57,895 nucleotides of DNA from Cyanobium sp. T1B-Tous (GCF_024345475.1 NZ_JAGQBE010000011.1:1-57895), one strand, 5' to 3'; shown: positions 26,686 through 33,880, numbered from the stretch's first letter. Notes: generated by a model from the sequence alone, not told the origin. Numbers and translations are program-made.

Positions 26686-27333
26686 TCAGGGTTTCGTGGC
26701 GATCACCGCAAAGAAGGGGTCGCCCTTGCCGCCAATCCAGCCCAGCACTCCAGGGGCCGGGGTCTCTTCGGCCACCAGCTGGGGCGTGGGCCAGCCCTGG
26801 GCGGTGAGCACCTCCGCCACGTAGGCCAGGTGGTCCCGGTCGCTGCCGTCGGTCCAGATCTGGGGCGCCTTCTGAAAAAACATGCGGTTGCTGAAGGCCA
26901 CGATCACCTCCCCCCTGGGGCGCACCACCCGCAACAGCTCGGCCGCCACCGCTTCCGGTTGTTGCAGGTACTGCCAGCCGGCCACGATCAGCACGGCATC
27001 GACGCTGTGATCGGCCAGGGGGAGCTGCTGGGTGGTGTTGAGGTTCTGCAGCCAGTGCCGATCCAGGCGCGGGTTGGCTGAGAGCTCCTCGGCGTTGAGG
27101 CCATGGCCGATCACCTCCTGGTAGGTGATGTCTTCGGGCAGATGGCTGACCCAGCTGCTCATCAGGTCCAGCACCACGGCGCAGGCTGGGATCCGTTCGC
27201 GGTAGAGCTGGGTCAGCCGGGCCCGGAAGCTGGCGTCCAGGTGGTGCACGAAGCGCGGCTCGGCGTAGAACAGGCTGTCGTCGGAGCGATCCAGCTTGTC
27301 CCGCTCGGCTGGACTCAACACGGTCACGGCCAT
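26686..27333 (-). CDS. SAM-dependent methyltransferase (class I)
   Basis: Protein of 215 residues with a Rossmann-type methyltransferase core: motif I region ACAVVLDLMSSWVSHLP (less glycine-rich than usual), an acidic-end strand, SVDAVLIVAGWQYL and LLRVVRPRGEVIVAFSNRMF. The last is characteristic of the Methyltransf_11 type. The substrate is unknown. It is divergent from ocp with 93 bases between the starts, so the two may share regulation. It is convergent with hli. Confidence 0.82.
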   Translation of the reverse strand: MAVTVLSPAERDKLDRSDDSLFYAEPRFVHHLDASFRARLTQLYRERIPACAVVLDLMSSWVSHLPEDITYQEVIGHGLNAEELSANPRLDRHWLQNLNTTQQLPLADHSVDAVLIVAGWQYLQQPEAVAAELLRVVRPRGEVIVAFSNRMFFQKAPQIWTDGSDRDHLAYVAEVLTAQGWPTPQLVAEETPAPGVLGWIGGKGDPFFAVIATKP

Positions 27334-27426
27334 GGCACAGCAGCGGTAGTTGCGGATCGCATTATCAGACGACGTGGCTAGGGGCTAGAGTTTGCAAATC
27401 TCCTTAACAATTGGGGCCATCCGCGC

Positions 27427-28380
27427 ATGTTCACGCTTGAGAAAGCCACCCAGATCTTTCCCGACACCCTTTCGGCCGATGTGGTGCCGGCGATCACGGC
27501 CCGCTTCCAGCTGCTCAATGCCGAGGATCAGCTGGCCCTGATCTGGTACGCCTACCTCGAGATGGGCAACACGATCACGGTGGCCGCCCCCGGCGCGGCG
27601 CGCATGCAGTTCGCCGAGCCCGTGCTCAACCAGATCAAGGCGATGAACTTCGCCGAGCAAAGCCAGGTGATGTGCGATCTCGCCAACCGCACCGACACCC
27701 AGATCGCCCGCACCTACTCCTGCTGGTCGGTGAACATCAAGCTGGGCTTCTGGTATCAGCTGGGCGAATGGATGGCCGCCGGTCTGGTGGCGCCGATCCC
27801 CGAGGGCTACCAGCTGTCGGCCAACGCCTCGGCCGTGCTGAGCTCCGTGAAAGGTGTGGACCAGGGCCAGCAGATCACGCTGCTGCGTAACTTCGTGGTG
27901 GACATGGGCTACGACCCCGCCAAGGGCGAAGGCCAGCGGGTGATGGAGCCGATCGCCGCTCCCACGCCGGAGGAGCAACGCAAGCGCGTGTTCATCGAGG
28001 GGGTGATCAACCCCACGGTGAACAGCTACATGGACCTGCTCAACGCCAACGACTTCGACAACCTGATCGAACTGTTCCTGGCCGACGGCGCCCTGCAGCC
28101 TCCCTTCCAGAAGCCGATCGTGGGCCGGGACGCCATCCTGCGCTTCTTCCGCGAAGACTGCCAGAACCTGCAGCTGCTGCCTGAGCGCGGTTTTGCCGAA
28201 CCCACCGAGGGCGATTTCACCCAGATCAAGGTCACGGGCAAGGTGCAGACCCCCTGGTTCGGCGCCGGCATCGGCATGAACGTGGCCTGGCGCTTCCTGC
28301 TCAACCCCGAGGGCAAGATCTACTTCGTGGCCATCGACCTGCTGGCCTCCCCCGCCGAGCTGCTGAAGTTCGGCCGTTGA
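27427..28380 (+). CDS. ocp: Orange carotenoid protein
   Basis: Blue-light-activated quencher of phycobilisome energy. The N-terminal helical carotenoid domain (about 1-160), linker (about 161-190) and C-terminal NTF2-like domain (about 191-317) are complete. Carotenoid contacts Tyr43, Trp109, Tyr201 and Trp288 (Synechocystis 44, 110, 201, 288) and Arg154 (R155) are present. The partner of the interdomain salt bridge, Glu244 in Synechocystis, is Asp244 here (FFREDCQN). Residues around the keto group, YMDLLN and MNVAWRF, are typical of photoactive OCP. It heads an operon with crtW and frp, and its stop overlaps the crtW start. Confidence 0.97.
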   Translation: MFTLEKATQIFPDTLSADVVPAITARFQLLNAEDQLALIWYAYLEMGNTITVAAPGAARMQFAEPVLNQIKAMNFAEQSQVMCDLANRTDTQIARTYSCWSVNIKLGFWYQLGEWMAAGLVAPIPEGYQLSANASAVLSSVKGVDQGQQITLLRNFVVDMGYDPAKGEGQRVMEPIAAPTPEEQRKRVFIEGVINPTVNSYMDLLNANDFDNLIELFLADGALQPPFQKPIVGRDAILRFFREDCQNLQLLPERGFAEPTEGDFTQIKVTGKVQTPWFGAGIGMNVAWRFLLNPEGKIYFVAIDLLASPAELLKFGR

Positions 28381-29159
28381 GCGGAAGTCCCAATCGGACT
28401 GGCCTCTCTGGCTTGAGCAGCACCACCCGCCGGGGACTGCTGCTCACCGCCCTCATCCTGCTGGGCTGGCTGATCTCCCTGATCGGCCTGCTCCAGCTGG
28501 ACCTCGGCCAGCTTCCAGGGCCCTTGGTGGTGCCTGTGGTGCTCGGGGCCGTGTTGATCCGCACCCTGCTGCAGACGGGCCTGTTCATCGTCGGCCACGA
28601 CGCCATGCACCGGGTGTTGTTGTCTGAATCCCTGGGCTGGAATGATCGCCTCGGAACCCTTTCTCTGGCCTTGTATGCCGCCTTGCCCTACGGCCGGTGT
28701 CGGGCCAACCACCAGCGCCATCACCGCTTCACGGCCAGCGGCAAGGATCCCGATTTCCATGGCGATGTTGCTGCCGGCGTGTTGGGTTGGTACAGCCGGT
28801 TCATGGCCGGCTATCTGACCGTTGGCCAGATGGCCCTCCTGCTGGCCGCCTGGGGGTTGCTGGCCCTGATCGCCCGCGGGTTCACTCCCCTGGGCGGGTG
28901 GAACGTGCTGCTGTTCTGCACCCTGCCGTTGCTGCTCAGTTCGCTACAGCTCTTCCTGGTGGGCACCTATTTGCCCCACCGCGGTCAGCGCTCTCCCCAG
29001 CCCCAGGCGAGGCCCCACAGCCTCGATCTGCCCGCCTGGCTCTCGCTGCTGGCTTGCTACCACTTCGGCTATCACCGGGAGCACCACGACCGCCCCGATC
29101 TGGCCTGGTTCCAGCTGCCCCGCCAGCGCCGCCGCTCTGTTCCCCTCGCGCCGGCCTGA
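28377..29159 (+). CDS. crtW: Beta-carotene ketolase CrtW
   Basis: Membrane di-iron oxygenase that adds 4-keto groups to beta-carotene, giving echinenone/canthaxanthin, the OCP ligand class. The histidine clusters are all present: GHDAMH, NHQRHH and YHFGYHREHH, set among about four hydrophobic helices. At 260 residues it is of normal size. The start TTG at 28377 overlaps the ocp stop (TTGA). A further in-frame TTG lies about 12 codons on. The placement directly after ocp links pigment supply to its receptor. Confidence 0.92.
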   Translation: MSGSPNRTGLSGLSSTTRRGLLLTALILLGWLISLIGLLQLDLGQLPGPLVVPVVLGAVLIRTLLQTGLFIVGHDAMHRVLLSESLGWNDRLGTLSLALYAALPYGRCRANHQRHHRFTASGKDPDFHGDVAAGVLGWYSRFMAGYLTVGQMALLLAAWGLLALIARGFTPLGGWNVLLFCTLPLLLSSLQLFLVGTYLPHRGQRSPQPQARPHSLDLPAWLSLLACYHFGYHREHHDRPDLAWFQLPRQRRRSVPLAPA

Positions 29160-29193
29160 CACCCCGACTAGCGTCACTGCCAAGGAAATCGCC

Positions 29194-29553
29194 ATGGAAG
29201 GTTCAACCGAGATGGCTACAGCGATGATGGACACCATGCTCGAAGGCTGGACCGAACCAGAACAGGCCGTGGCTCGGGAGGCGTTTGATCGGGCCTACAG
29301 CCGCGCCGTTGACCAGCTGGTGGCCACGGTGCGGGCCCGGGCCGTGGAGCTGAGCTCCGCCGACTCGGTGTGGCAGCTGCATGACTTCCTCAGCATCGAG
29401 CGCCACACCATCGAAGGGCGTTTCGATTTCCGGCTCGACGGCATCCTGTTTGTGTTCGCCAGTCTGGTGAAGGAGAGCCTGCTTCAGATCGACGAACTGG
29501 CCGGCCTCGATGCCGAGAAGCTGGCCAAGATTGCCGCGATGTCGCGCTTCTAG
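29194..29553 (+). CDS. frp: Fluorescence recovery protein
   Basis: Small helical dimer that binds active OCP, detaches it from the phycobilisome and speeds its return to the orange form. The key segment WQLHDFLSIERHTIEGRFD aligns with Synechocystis FRP, placing Trp60, His63, Asp64 and Arg70 at the functional positions W50, H53, D54 and R60 there. It has 119 residues with an extra ~10 at the N-terminus. An AAGGAA stretch lies before the ATG. As third gene of ocp-crtW-frp it completes the on/off cycle. Confidence 0.94.
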   Translation: MEGSTEMATAMMDTMLEGWTEPEQAVAREAFDRAYSRAVDQLVATVRARAVELSSADSVWQLHDFLSIERHTIEGRFDFRLDGILFVFASLVKESLLQIDELAGLDAEKLAKIAAMSRF

Positions 29554-29557
29554 GGCC

Positions 29558-29794
29558 TCAGCTCACCGAAGGATCGCCCGTTCGATCCCGTTGTTCAGGC
29601 TGGGGAGACGGAGAACTGGGGCTGGGAAGCGGAGCAGGACCCTGCAGCACCGGCAACAGGCTGTTGAGGCCCAGCATCACGAAAGACAGGGCTCCCACCA
29701 GGGCGAGCAGCCGCAGGAGCCAGGGGCGCCCCCGATCGACGGGCCAGTCGTCCTCGTCGTGGCGGTTGATCCCGGGGCGTGGTGACTTGTTCAG
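29558..29794 (-). CDS. Possible small membrane protein overlapping the Rrf2 stop
   Basis: Open frame with strongly protein-like content: a charged N-terminus (NRHDEDDWPVDRGRPW), one hydrophobic helix (LLRLLALVGALSFVMLGLN) and a Pro/Ser-rich tail ending GDPSVS. There is no ATG, GTG or TTG before the helix. The best upstream candidate is CTG at 29794, overlapping the Rrf2 stop codon, and a GTG at 29698 would start inside the helix. It may use a non-standard start coupled to the Rrf2 gene or may be a degraded gene. Convergent with frp. Confidence 0.42.
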   Translation of the reverse strand: MNKSPRPGINRHDEDDWPVDRGRPWLLRLLALVGALSFVMLGLNSLLPVLQGPAPLPSPSSPSPQPEQRDRTGDPSVS

Positions 29795-30222
29795 ATGTAG
29801 AACATGGGAATGGGTTGTCGCAGCGCTTCCCGCTCACGCAGCAGCTGGGCCAGGGTTGTGGCGGAGAGAACGCTTGCCTTGGCCTGTTCGACCTTCTGGT
29901 CGAGTGCTGTCAGCACCATGAACGCACTGTTGTTGCGGTCTCCTTGGTGCTCGCTGCCGCTGGCACCATCGAGGTAGGCCATCACTTCCGCCACCGTGAT
30001 GTGGGCTGGGTCTTTGGTGAGCTGGAAGCCGCCGCGGGGCCCCCGAATGCTGTTCAGCAGCCCGGCTTTGCGCAGGCTGGTGAGCATCTGCTCCAGATAG
30101 CGTTCCGGGATTCCATGGCGGCGGCTGATTTCTCCTGTCTGCACCAGGGTTCCTGACGCGTAGGCTTCGGCCAGATCAATCAGGGCCACCAGTCCGTAGG
30201 CGGTTTTGGCGCTGAAGCCCAT
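29791..30222 (-). CDS. Rrf2-family transcriptional regulator
   Basis: Winged-helix regulator of 143 residues (MGFSAKTAYGLVALIDLAEAY; IRGPRGGFQLTKDPAHITVAEV). It contains no cysteine at all, so it cannot carry the Fe-S cluster of IscR/NsrR. It is closer to CymR-type Rrf2 proteins that act through partner or metabolite signals. There is no cysteine-metabolism gene beside it. Upstream on the same strand, 67 bases away, is a small membrane protein gene. Confidence 0.9.
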   Translation of the reverse strand: MGFSAKTAYGLVALIDLAEAYASGTLVQTGEISRRHGIPERYLEQMLTSLRKAGLLNSIRGPRGGFQLTKDPAHITVAEVMAYLDGASGSEHQGDRNNSAFMVLTALDQKVEQAKASVLSATTLAQLLREREALRQPIPMFYI

Positions 30223-30289
30223 GGATCAGGACAGGGTCAATACAAGTGTGACAGGGGGGCGCTCAGGGTTGGTGTCCTGCTGCCCCTGG

Positions 30290-30586
30290 TCAACTGATCG
30301 GCCGAACGCGCTTGACCGCCAGGCCCGCTTCGGTGGCCGTCACCCCAGCCAGGAGCAGTAGGCCGACCAACCCCACCAGTTGGTTCTGGGCTTCCGCGGC
30401 AGCCTCGGCGTTCTGCGCCAAGAGGGCACCGGCAACGAACCAGCTGGTTGCCAGGGCTGAGGTGATCCAGTAGGCCTTCCAGCGCCGCTGGTAGAGGTAG
30501 CCGGCCCCCAGGCCCGGCACCACATTGAGGACAACCGCCACCCAACCGGCCGAGGCGGCAAGGATCTGTTCTCGGGTTGGGGTCAT
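30290..30586 (-). CDS. Small conserved membrane protein
   Basis: Protein of 98 residues with about three hydrophobic helices: residues 10-32 (SAGWVAVVLNVVPGLGAGYLY), 38-58 and 68-88. The sequence NVVPGLGAGYLYQRRWKAYW resembles the Gly-rich first helix plus loop of small cyanobacterial TM2-like proteins. Function is unknown. It precedes the Rrf2 gene on the same strand. Confidence 0.72.
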   Translation of the reverse strand: MTPTREQILAASAGWVAVVLNVVPGLGAGYLYQRRWKAYWITSALATSWFVAGALLAQNAEAAAEAQNQLVGLVGLLLLAGVTATEAGLAVKRVRPIS

Positions 30587-30725
30587 GGATTGAACCAGTC
30601 AAACCCATTCTAGCAACAGGAGTTTGTGCGTTCCCACCTGCACTCACCCGCTACCAACGCGGCAGAGGAGGAATCACAGAAAAGCGATGACGCCTGTGCT
30701 GCCCATTGCGGCCTCGGTCTTTGAA

Positions 30726-31055
30726 TTATTGCGCGCTCAACTTTTTCTTGAGGGCATCGCAAATTCTTTCGCGGTACTCGTGCAAGTCGGAGACCGAAGC
30801 AAGATCCACGAGCGCTGGATCCACGTCGTCGTGAAACTCAACTTTTTTGTTGCCGCCAAAAAAGTGAAATCTCACAATGGACTTTAGGGTGTCCTGGTCC
30901 AATACAATGTCGAAATGGGTTTTCGAGTCCCTTTCGGTGAGCCTGGTTGGGTCAATGACGGTTGAGCATATGTCCCTGACAATGCGCAGCCCCTCAATTT
31001 CTTCGGAGGTGGTCTCTATCCTTAGGTCCATCGTGGTTCCAGTTATGAAGCGCAC
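30726..31055 (-). CDS. Remnant resembling the C-terminal part of HsdR-N-type restriction proteins
   Basis: Frame of up to 109 residues (ATG at 31031 more likely than GTG 31055). ETTSEEIEGLRIVRDI, then a conserved arginine-aspartate step, FDIVLDQD, IVRFHFFGG and a C-terminal helix match from memory the last ~100 residues of proteins with a type I restriction HsdR-N domain, where this part follows the nuclease core. The catalytic part is absent: a stop codon lies just upstream in frame. The DNA is clearly AT-richer than its surroundings, pointing to horizontal origin. It is either a truncated leftover or a stand-alone module. Confidence 0.6.
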   Translation of the reverse strand: MRFITGTTMDLRIETTSEEIEGLRIVRDICSTVIDPTRLTERDSKTHFDIVLDQDTLKSIVRFHFFGGNKKVEFHDDVDPALVDLASVSDLHEYRERICDALKKKLSAQ

Positions 31056-31211
31056 GCTAGCGCTAAATTCAGCGTCTTTCTAATCTTTTTAAGGACTGTC
31101 ACCGGGCTATCTTGGTGGTATGCACTGCAGGATGGTCGTGAAGAGCAACCCGTGGGCATTCGGGCAGTACCCACCCACCAAGCGATGTCAGAGGGCGCAG
31201 CAAGCAGCGTG

Positions 31212-31388
31212 ATGAGCAACCCCCTCTGGATGCTGGTGCCTTGGTTGGTCTTTGCCCTTGCAGCAGGAATCAAGTTTTGGCGTCTGACCTCCCTGTTCCG
31301 CAAACACCTGCTGGGCATCCCCTCGAGAACCGAACGCTTGAGGCAGATGCTGGAGCGGATCTGGGAGAAGGATCAGCAGGTGGTGTGA
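31212..31388 (+). CDS. Membrane microprotein A of three-gene cassette
   Basis: 58 residues: an N-terminal membrane helix (about 5-22, WMLVPWLVFALAAGIKFW) and a basic, helical tail ending LRQMLERIWEKDQQVV. The next gene encodes a sister protein of the same layout (shared F-R-K/R, LERIW-x-K and final Q). The ATG at 31212 is chosen because it makes the two equal in length. An ATG at 31185 or GTG at 31152 is possible. The stop TGA overlaps the next ATG (TGATG). Function is unknown and I recognise no family. Confidence 0.68.
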   Translation: MSNPLWMLVPWLVFALAAGIKFWRLTSLFRKHLLGIPSRTERLRQMLERIWEKDQQVV

Positions 31389-31567
31389 TGGAGCACATCA
31401 ACTGGGGGTACCTCCAACTGGGCCTGGTGGCCCTGGCGTTTGGCGGTCTTCAGGTGTGGTGGATCAGCAGCGTGTTCAGGCGACGCGACCTGGCACGACC
31501 CTTGAGCGATGGGGAGTTCCGCAAGTCCCTGGAGCGGATCTGGACGAAGCGTTCTCAGCAGGAATGA
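31388..31567 (+). CDS. Membrane microprotein B of three-gene cassette
   Basis: 59 residues, one membrane helix (about 6-26, WGYLQLGLVALAFGGLQVWW) and a cytosolic tail FRKSLERIWTKRSQQE that repeats the pattern of microprotein A (RQMLERIWEKDQQ). The two are probably tandem duplicates that have diverged. It is coupled to its neighbours on both sides (TGATG with A, ATGA with the lipoprotein gene). Confidence 0.72.
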   Translation: MEHINWGYLQLGLVALAFGGLQVWWISSVFRRRDLARPLSDGEFRKSLERIWTKRSQQE

Positions 31568-31818
31568 CGCGGTTTGCCCTGTGCCTTGGGTTGCTGTTGC
31601 TGGGGGGATGCGTCATCCAGGCAGGCGAGTCGGGATCCAGTGCCTGCAGGGATGGCGGCAGCGCTTGCGCTGCCGCCGAAACGCCACCGGGAATGCGCCA
31701 AGTGCTCAAAGGTCACAGGATCCTTAGGGTCCGCTGGATCGAGAAGAGCAACAAGGAATCAGGGGCACCAGACATCGGCCTGAGGGCGGAGTGGGAACCC
31801 GTCACCGAGAGGCGTTAA
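31564..31818 (+). CDS. Small lipoprotein of three-gene cassette
   Basis: 84 residues with a lipoprotein signal: basic n-region, hydrophobic LCLGLLLL and lipobox LGGC (Cys16). The mature part has two further Cys (ACRDGG, SACAAA), a linker and a beta-like segment HRILRVRWIEKSNKE. No family was recognised. The start overlaps the microprotein B stop (ATGA). The cassette would place two inner-membrane microproteins next to a lipoprotein, suggesting an envelope complex; this is inference. A perfect 10-bp hairpin lies inside the gene. Confidence 0.7.
   Translation: MTRFALCLGLLLLGGCVIQAGESGSSACRDGGSACAAAETPPGMRQVLKGHRILRVRWIEKSNKESGAPDIGLRAEWEPVTERR
31654..31677. repeat. Perfect 10-bp inverted repeat inside lipoprotein gene
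   Basis: GGCGGCAGCG (31654-31663) and CGCTGCCGCC (31668-31677) with a 4-base loop CTTG. Very stable as RNA hairpin. It encodes the GGSACAA part of the linker and has no T-run, so it is not a normal terminator. Confidence 0.85.
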
Positions 31819-31996
31819 CAGCGGCTCCACGGTGGTGGATCGAAGTCCCGTTCGGCATGCAAGGGGCATCAGTCCTCAACGCGCTCCCACAGGCTTTCTG
31901 GGTGCCCCAACTCTTGCGCCCAATCGTGCGCCAAAACCGTCCTACGGGGCTTCTCCGTGAGCCTCTGCCCCCCCTGCCTCATCTGCGCTAAACATC

Positions 31997-32023
31997 AAAA
32001 AACCCAGGCCAGGCCTGGGTTTT
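31997..32023 (-). terminator. Terminator between tRNA-Ala and lipoprotein cassette
   Basis: AACCCAGGCC (32001-32010) pairs with GGCCTGGGTT (32012-32021) around a single-base loop, flanked by A-run and T-run, so it can act in both directions. On the minus strand it ends the tRNA transcript with six T residues. On the plus strand it may end the 31.2-31.8 kb cassette. Confidence 0.85.
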
Positions 32024-32028
32024 AAGGA

Positions 32029-32101
32029 TGGAGCCAAGCGGATTCGAACCGCTGACCCCCTGCATGCCATGCAGGTGCTCTACCAGCTGAGCTATGGCCC
32101 C
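32029..32101 (-). tRNA. tRNA-Ala(GGC)
   Basis: 73-nt cloverleaf without encoded CCA. The acceptor GGGGCCA pairs with TGGCTCC and shows the G3-U70 pair diagnostic of tRNA-Ala. The anticodon stem CCTGC/GCAGG encloses loop ATGGCAT with anticodon GGC (reads GCC). The T-loop is GGTTCGAATCC. Its 3' end points toward the AT-rich accessory genes at 30.7-31.8 kb. Confidence 0.96.
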
Positions 32102-32189
32102 GATAGGACGCGTTGGCAACGAACCGCTGGTCGATTCGCTTGGCCCTGGGGCCTTGCCTGGCGCTGAGTGAGCTTACAACGCCGTGGGG

Positions 32190-32807
32190 TCAGACCTGGC
32201 GCCAGACGGCCACCAGCTTGCCCTGCACGGTCACCTGGTCGGCGGGAAGCACGATCGGGTCGTAGGCGGGGTTCGCGGCCTCGAGGGTCACCGTGGCCCC
32301 GTTGCGATGAAAGTGTTTGAGGGTGGTGCCACTGCCGGGCACCAGGGCGCTCACGATCGTGCCGGCCTTGAGGCGACTGGGGTCGGGCACGGGCTCCAGC
32401 AGCACCACGTCGCCATCGGCGATGTGGGCATCCACCATCGAGTCGCCATTCACGGTGAGGGCGAACAGGCCGCGGGTGTCGAGCACGGGTGCCAGGTCGA
32501 GGTGTTCCTGCACGTCGTCGAAGGTTTCCACCAGGCCCCCGGCGGCCACGGCGCCCAGCACCGGGATGCCCCCGGCCATGCCCCCCAGCAGCTGCAGGGT
32601 GCGGGCCTGGCCTTCCTGCCAGGTGATCCAGCCCTTTTGCTGGAGGTGGCGCAACCGGCTCTGGATCGGGGCCGGGGAGCGCAGGCCCATCGCCTCCATC
32701 ATCTGGCGGATGGAGGGGCTGTGGCGGTGGGCGCCGATGTAGTCAGCCAGCCAGTCGTACAGCTCCTGTTGGGCCGTGGTGAGCAGTTGCTGTTCGGGCA
32801 CCGGCAA
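32190..32807 (-). CDS. lexA: LexA repressor/autoprotease
   Basis: Repressor with an N-terminal winged helix (about 1-70, SPSIRQMMEAMGLRSPAPIQSR) and a C-terminal S24 peptidase domain. The self-cleavage site Ala89-Gly90 (LGAVAAGG) and the dyad Ser123 (GDSMVDAH) and Lys164 (TTLKHF) are present, so the protein should be cleavable, unlike some cyanobacterial LexA proteins that lack these residues. The outermost start is TTG 32807, with GTG 32801 an alternative. No clear LexA box is seen upstream. The SRAP gene, a typical SOS-linked partner, is 3 kb away. Confidence 0.95.
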   Translation of the reverse strand: MPVPEQQLLTTAQQELYDWLADYIGAHRHSPSIRQMMEAMGLRSPAPIQSRLRHLQQKGWITWQEGQARTLQLLGGMAGGIPVLGAVAAGGLVETFDDVQEHLDLAPVLDTRGLFALTVNGDSMVDAHIADGDVVLLEPVPDPSRLKAGTIVSALVPGSGTTLKHFHRNGATVTLEAANPAYDPIVLPADQVTVQGKLVAVWRQV

Positions 32808-32875
32808 TACAGATGAACCACTGCCCCAGTTTTGCCAGGTCGCCCGCGCTTTGTCCAGCCCAGGCCGGCATGGCC

Positions 32876-33826
32876 CTAGCCGCTCAGCAGCGCGGCCAGC
32901 AGGGCCTGCTGGGCATGGAGGCGGTTTTCGGCCTGGTCGAAGATGCGGCTGGCGCTGCCTTCCATTGCGCCGGCACTGATTTCCAGCCCCCGGTAGGCCG
33001 GCAGGCAGTGCAGCACGATCGCCCGCGGATCGGCCTCGGCCAGCAGCTCCTCATTCAGGCACCAGCCGGCGAAGGCCCGTTCCCGCTCGGCCTTTTCTTC
33101 TTCCTGCCCCATCGAGGCCCACACATCGGTGTAGAGGGCGTGGGCGCCGCGCACGGCCGCCACCGGCTCATGCACCACCTCCACGCTGCTGCCGTGGGCG
33201 GCCGCCAGGGTGCGGGACTGCTCGAGCACGGTCCCATCGGGCTCGAAGCCCACCGGACAGCCGATGCGCACGTTCACCCCCAGCAGGGCGCCGCACAGCA
33301 TCAGCGAGTGGGCCACGTTGTTGCCGTCTCCCACGTAGGCCAGGGTGAGCCCGCTGATCTCGCCGAAGGCCTCCTGCAGGGTGAGAAAGTCCGCCAGGGC
33401 CTGGCAGGGGTGCTCCAGATCGGTGAGGGCATTGATCACGGGGATCGAAGCCCAGTGGGCATAGTCCGCCAACTCCTCCTGGGCGAAGGTGCGGATGGCC
33501 AGGGCATCCACGTAGCGGCTCAGCACCCGGGCGGTGTCGGCCACCGGCTCGCCTCGGCCCACCTGGGTCACCTGGGGGTTGAGGTCGAGGGTTTGGCCGC
33601 CCAGGCGGGCCATGGCCACCGTGAAGCTCACCCGGGTGCGGGTGGAGGCTTTGCTGAAGATCAGGCCGAGGGTCTTGCCGCCCAGATCCACCCTCTGGCG
33701 CCCGGCCTTGAGGTCGGCGGCCAGCTGCAGCAGGGCCAGGGTCTGCTCGGAATTCAGGTCGGCGGAGGAGAGGAGATCCCGGCCGTGGAGCTCTGCCAGG
33801 GCCGGGTATCCGTTGATGGCAGCCAT
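32876..33826 (-). CDS. argF: Ornithine carbamoyltransferase
   Basis: Arginine biosynthesis: ornithine plus carbamoyl phosphate to citrulline. Carbamoyl-phosphate motif STRTR (FSKASTRTRVSF), HPCQALAD and ornithine loop HCLPA are intact. Length 316 is typical for the trimeric enzyme. It lies between ftsH and lexA on the same strand. Confidence 0.96.
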   Translation of the reverse strand: MAAINGYPALAELHGRDLLSSADLNSEQTLALLQLAADLKAGRQRVDLGGKTLGLIFSKASTRTRVSFTVAMARLGGQTLDLNPQVTQVGRGEPVADTARVLSRYVDALAIRTFAQEELADYAHWASIPVINALTDLEHPCQALADFLTLQEAFGEISGLTLAYVGDGNNVAHSLMLCGALLGVNVRIGCPVGFEPDGTVLEQSRTLAAAHGSSVEVVHEPVAAVRGAHALYTDVWASMGQEEEKAERERAFAGWCLNEELLAEADPRAIVLHCLPAYRGLEISAGAMEGSASRIFDQAENRLHAQQALLAALLSG

Positions 33827-33880
33827 CGCTGCAGCTCTAAAGAACCCTTATCCGCGATCAGGGGCCCCGGCGTCAAGGGT

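Noticed and set aside
32808-32875. LexA autoregulatory box before lexA
   Set aside because: No AGTAC-N4-GTACT-like sequence is present; only a weak GTTC-N4-GTAT resemblance.
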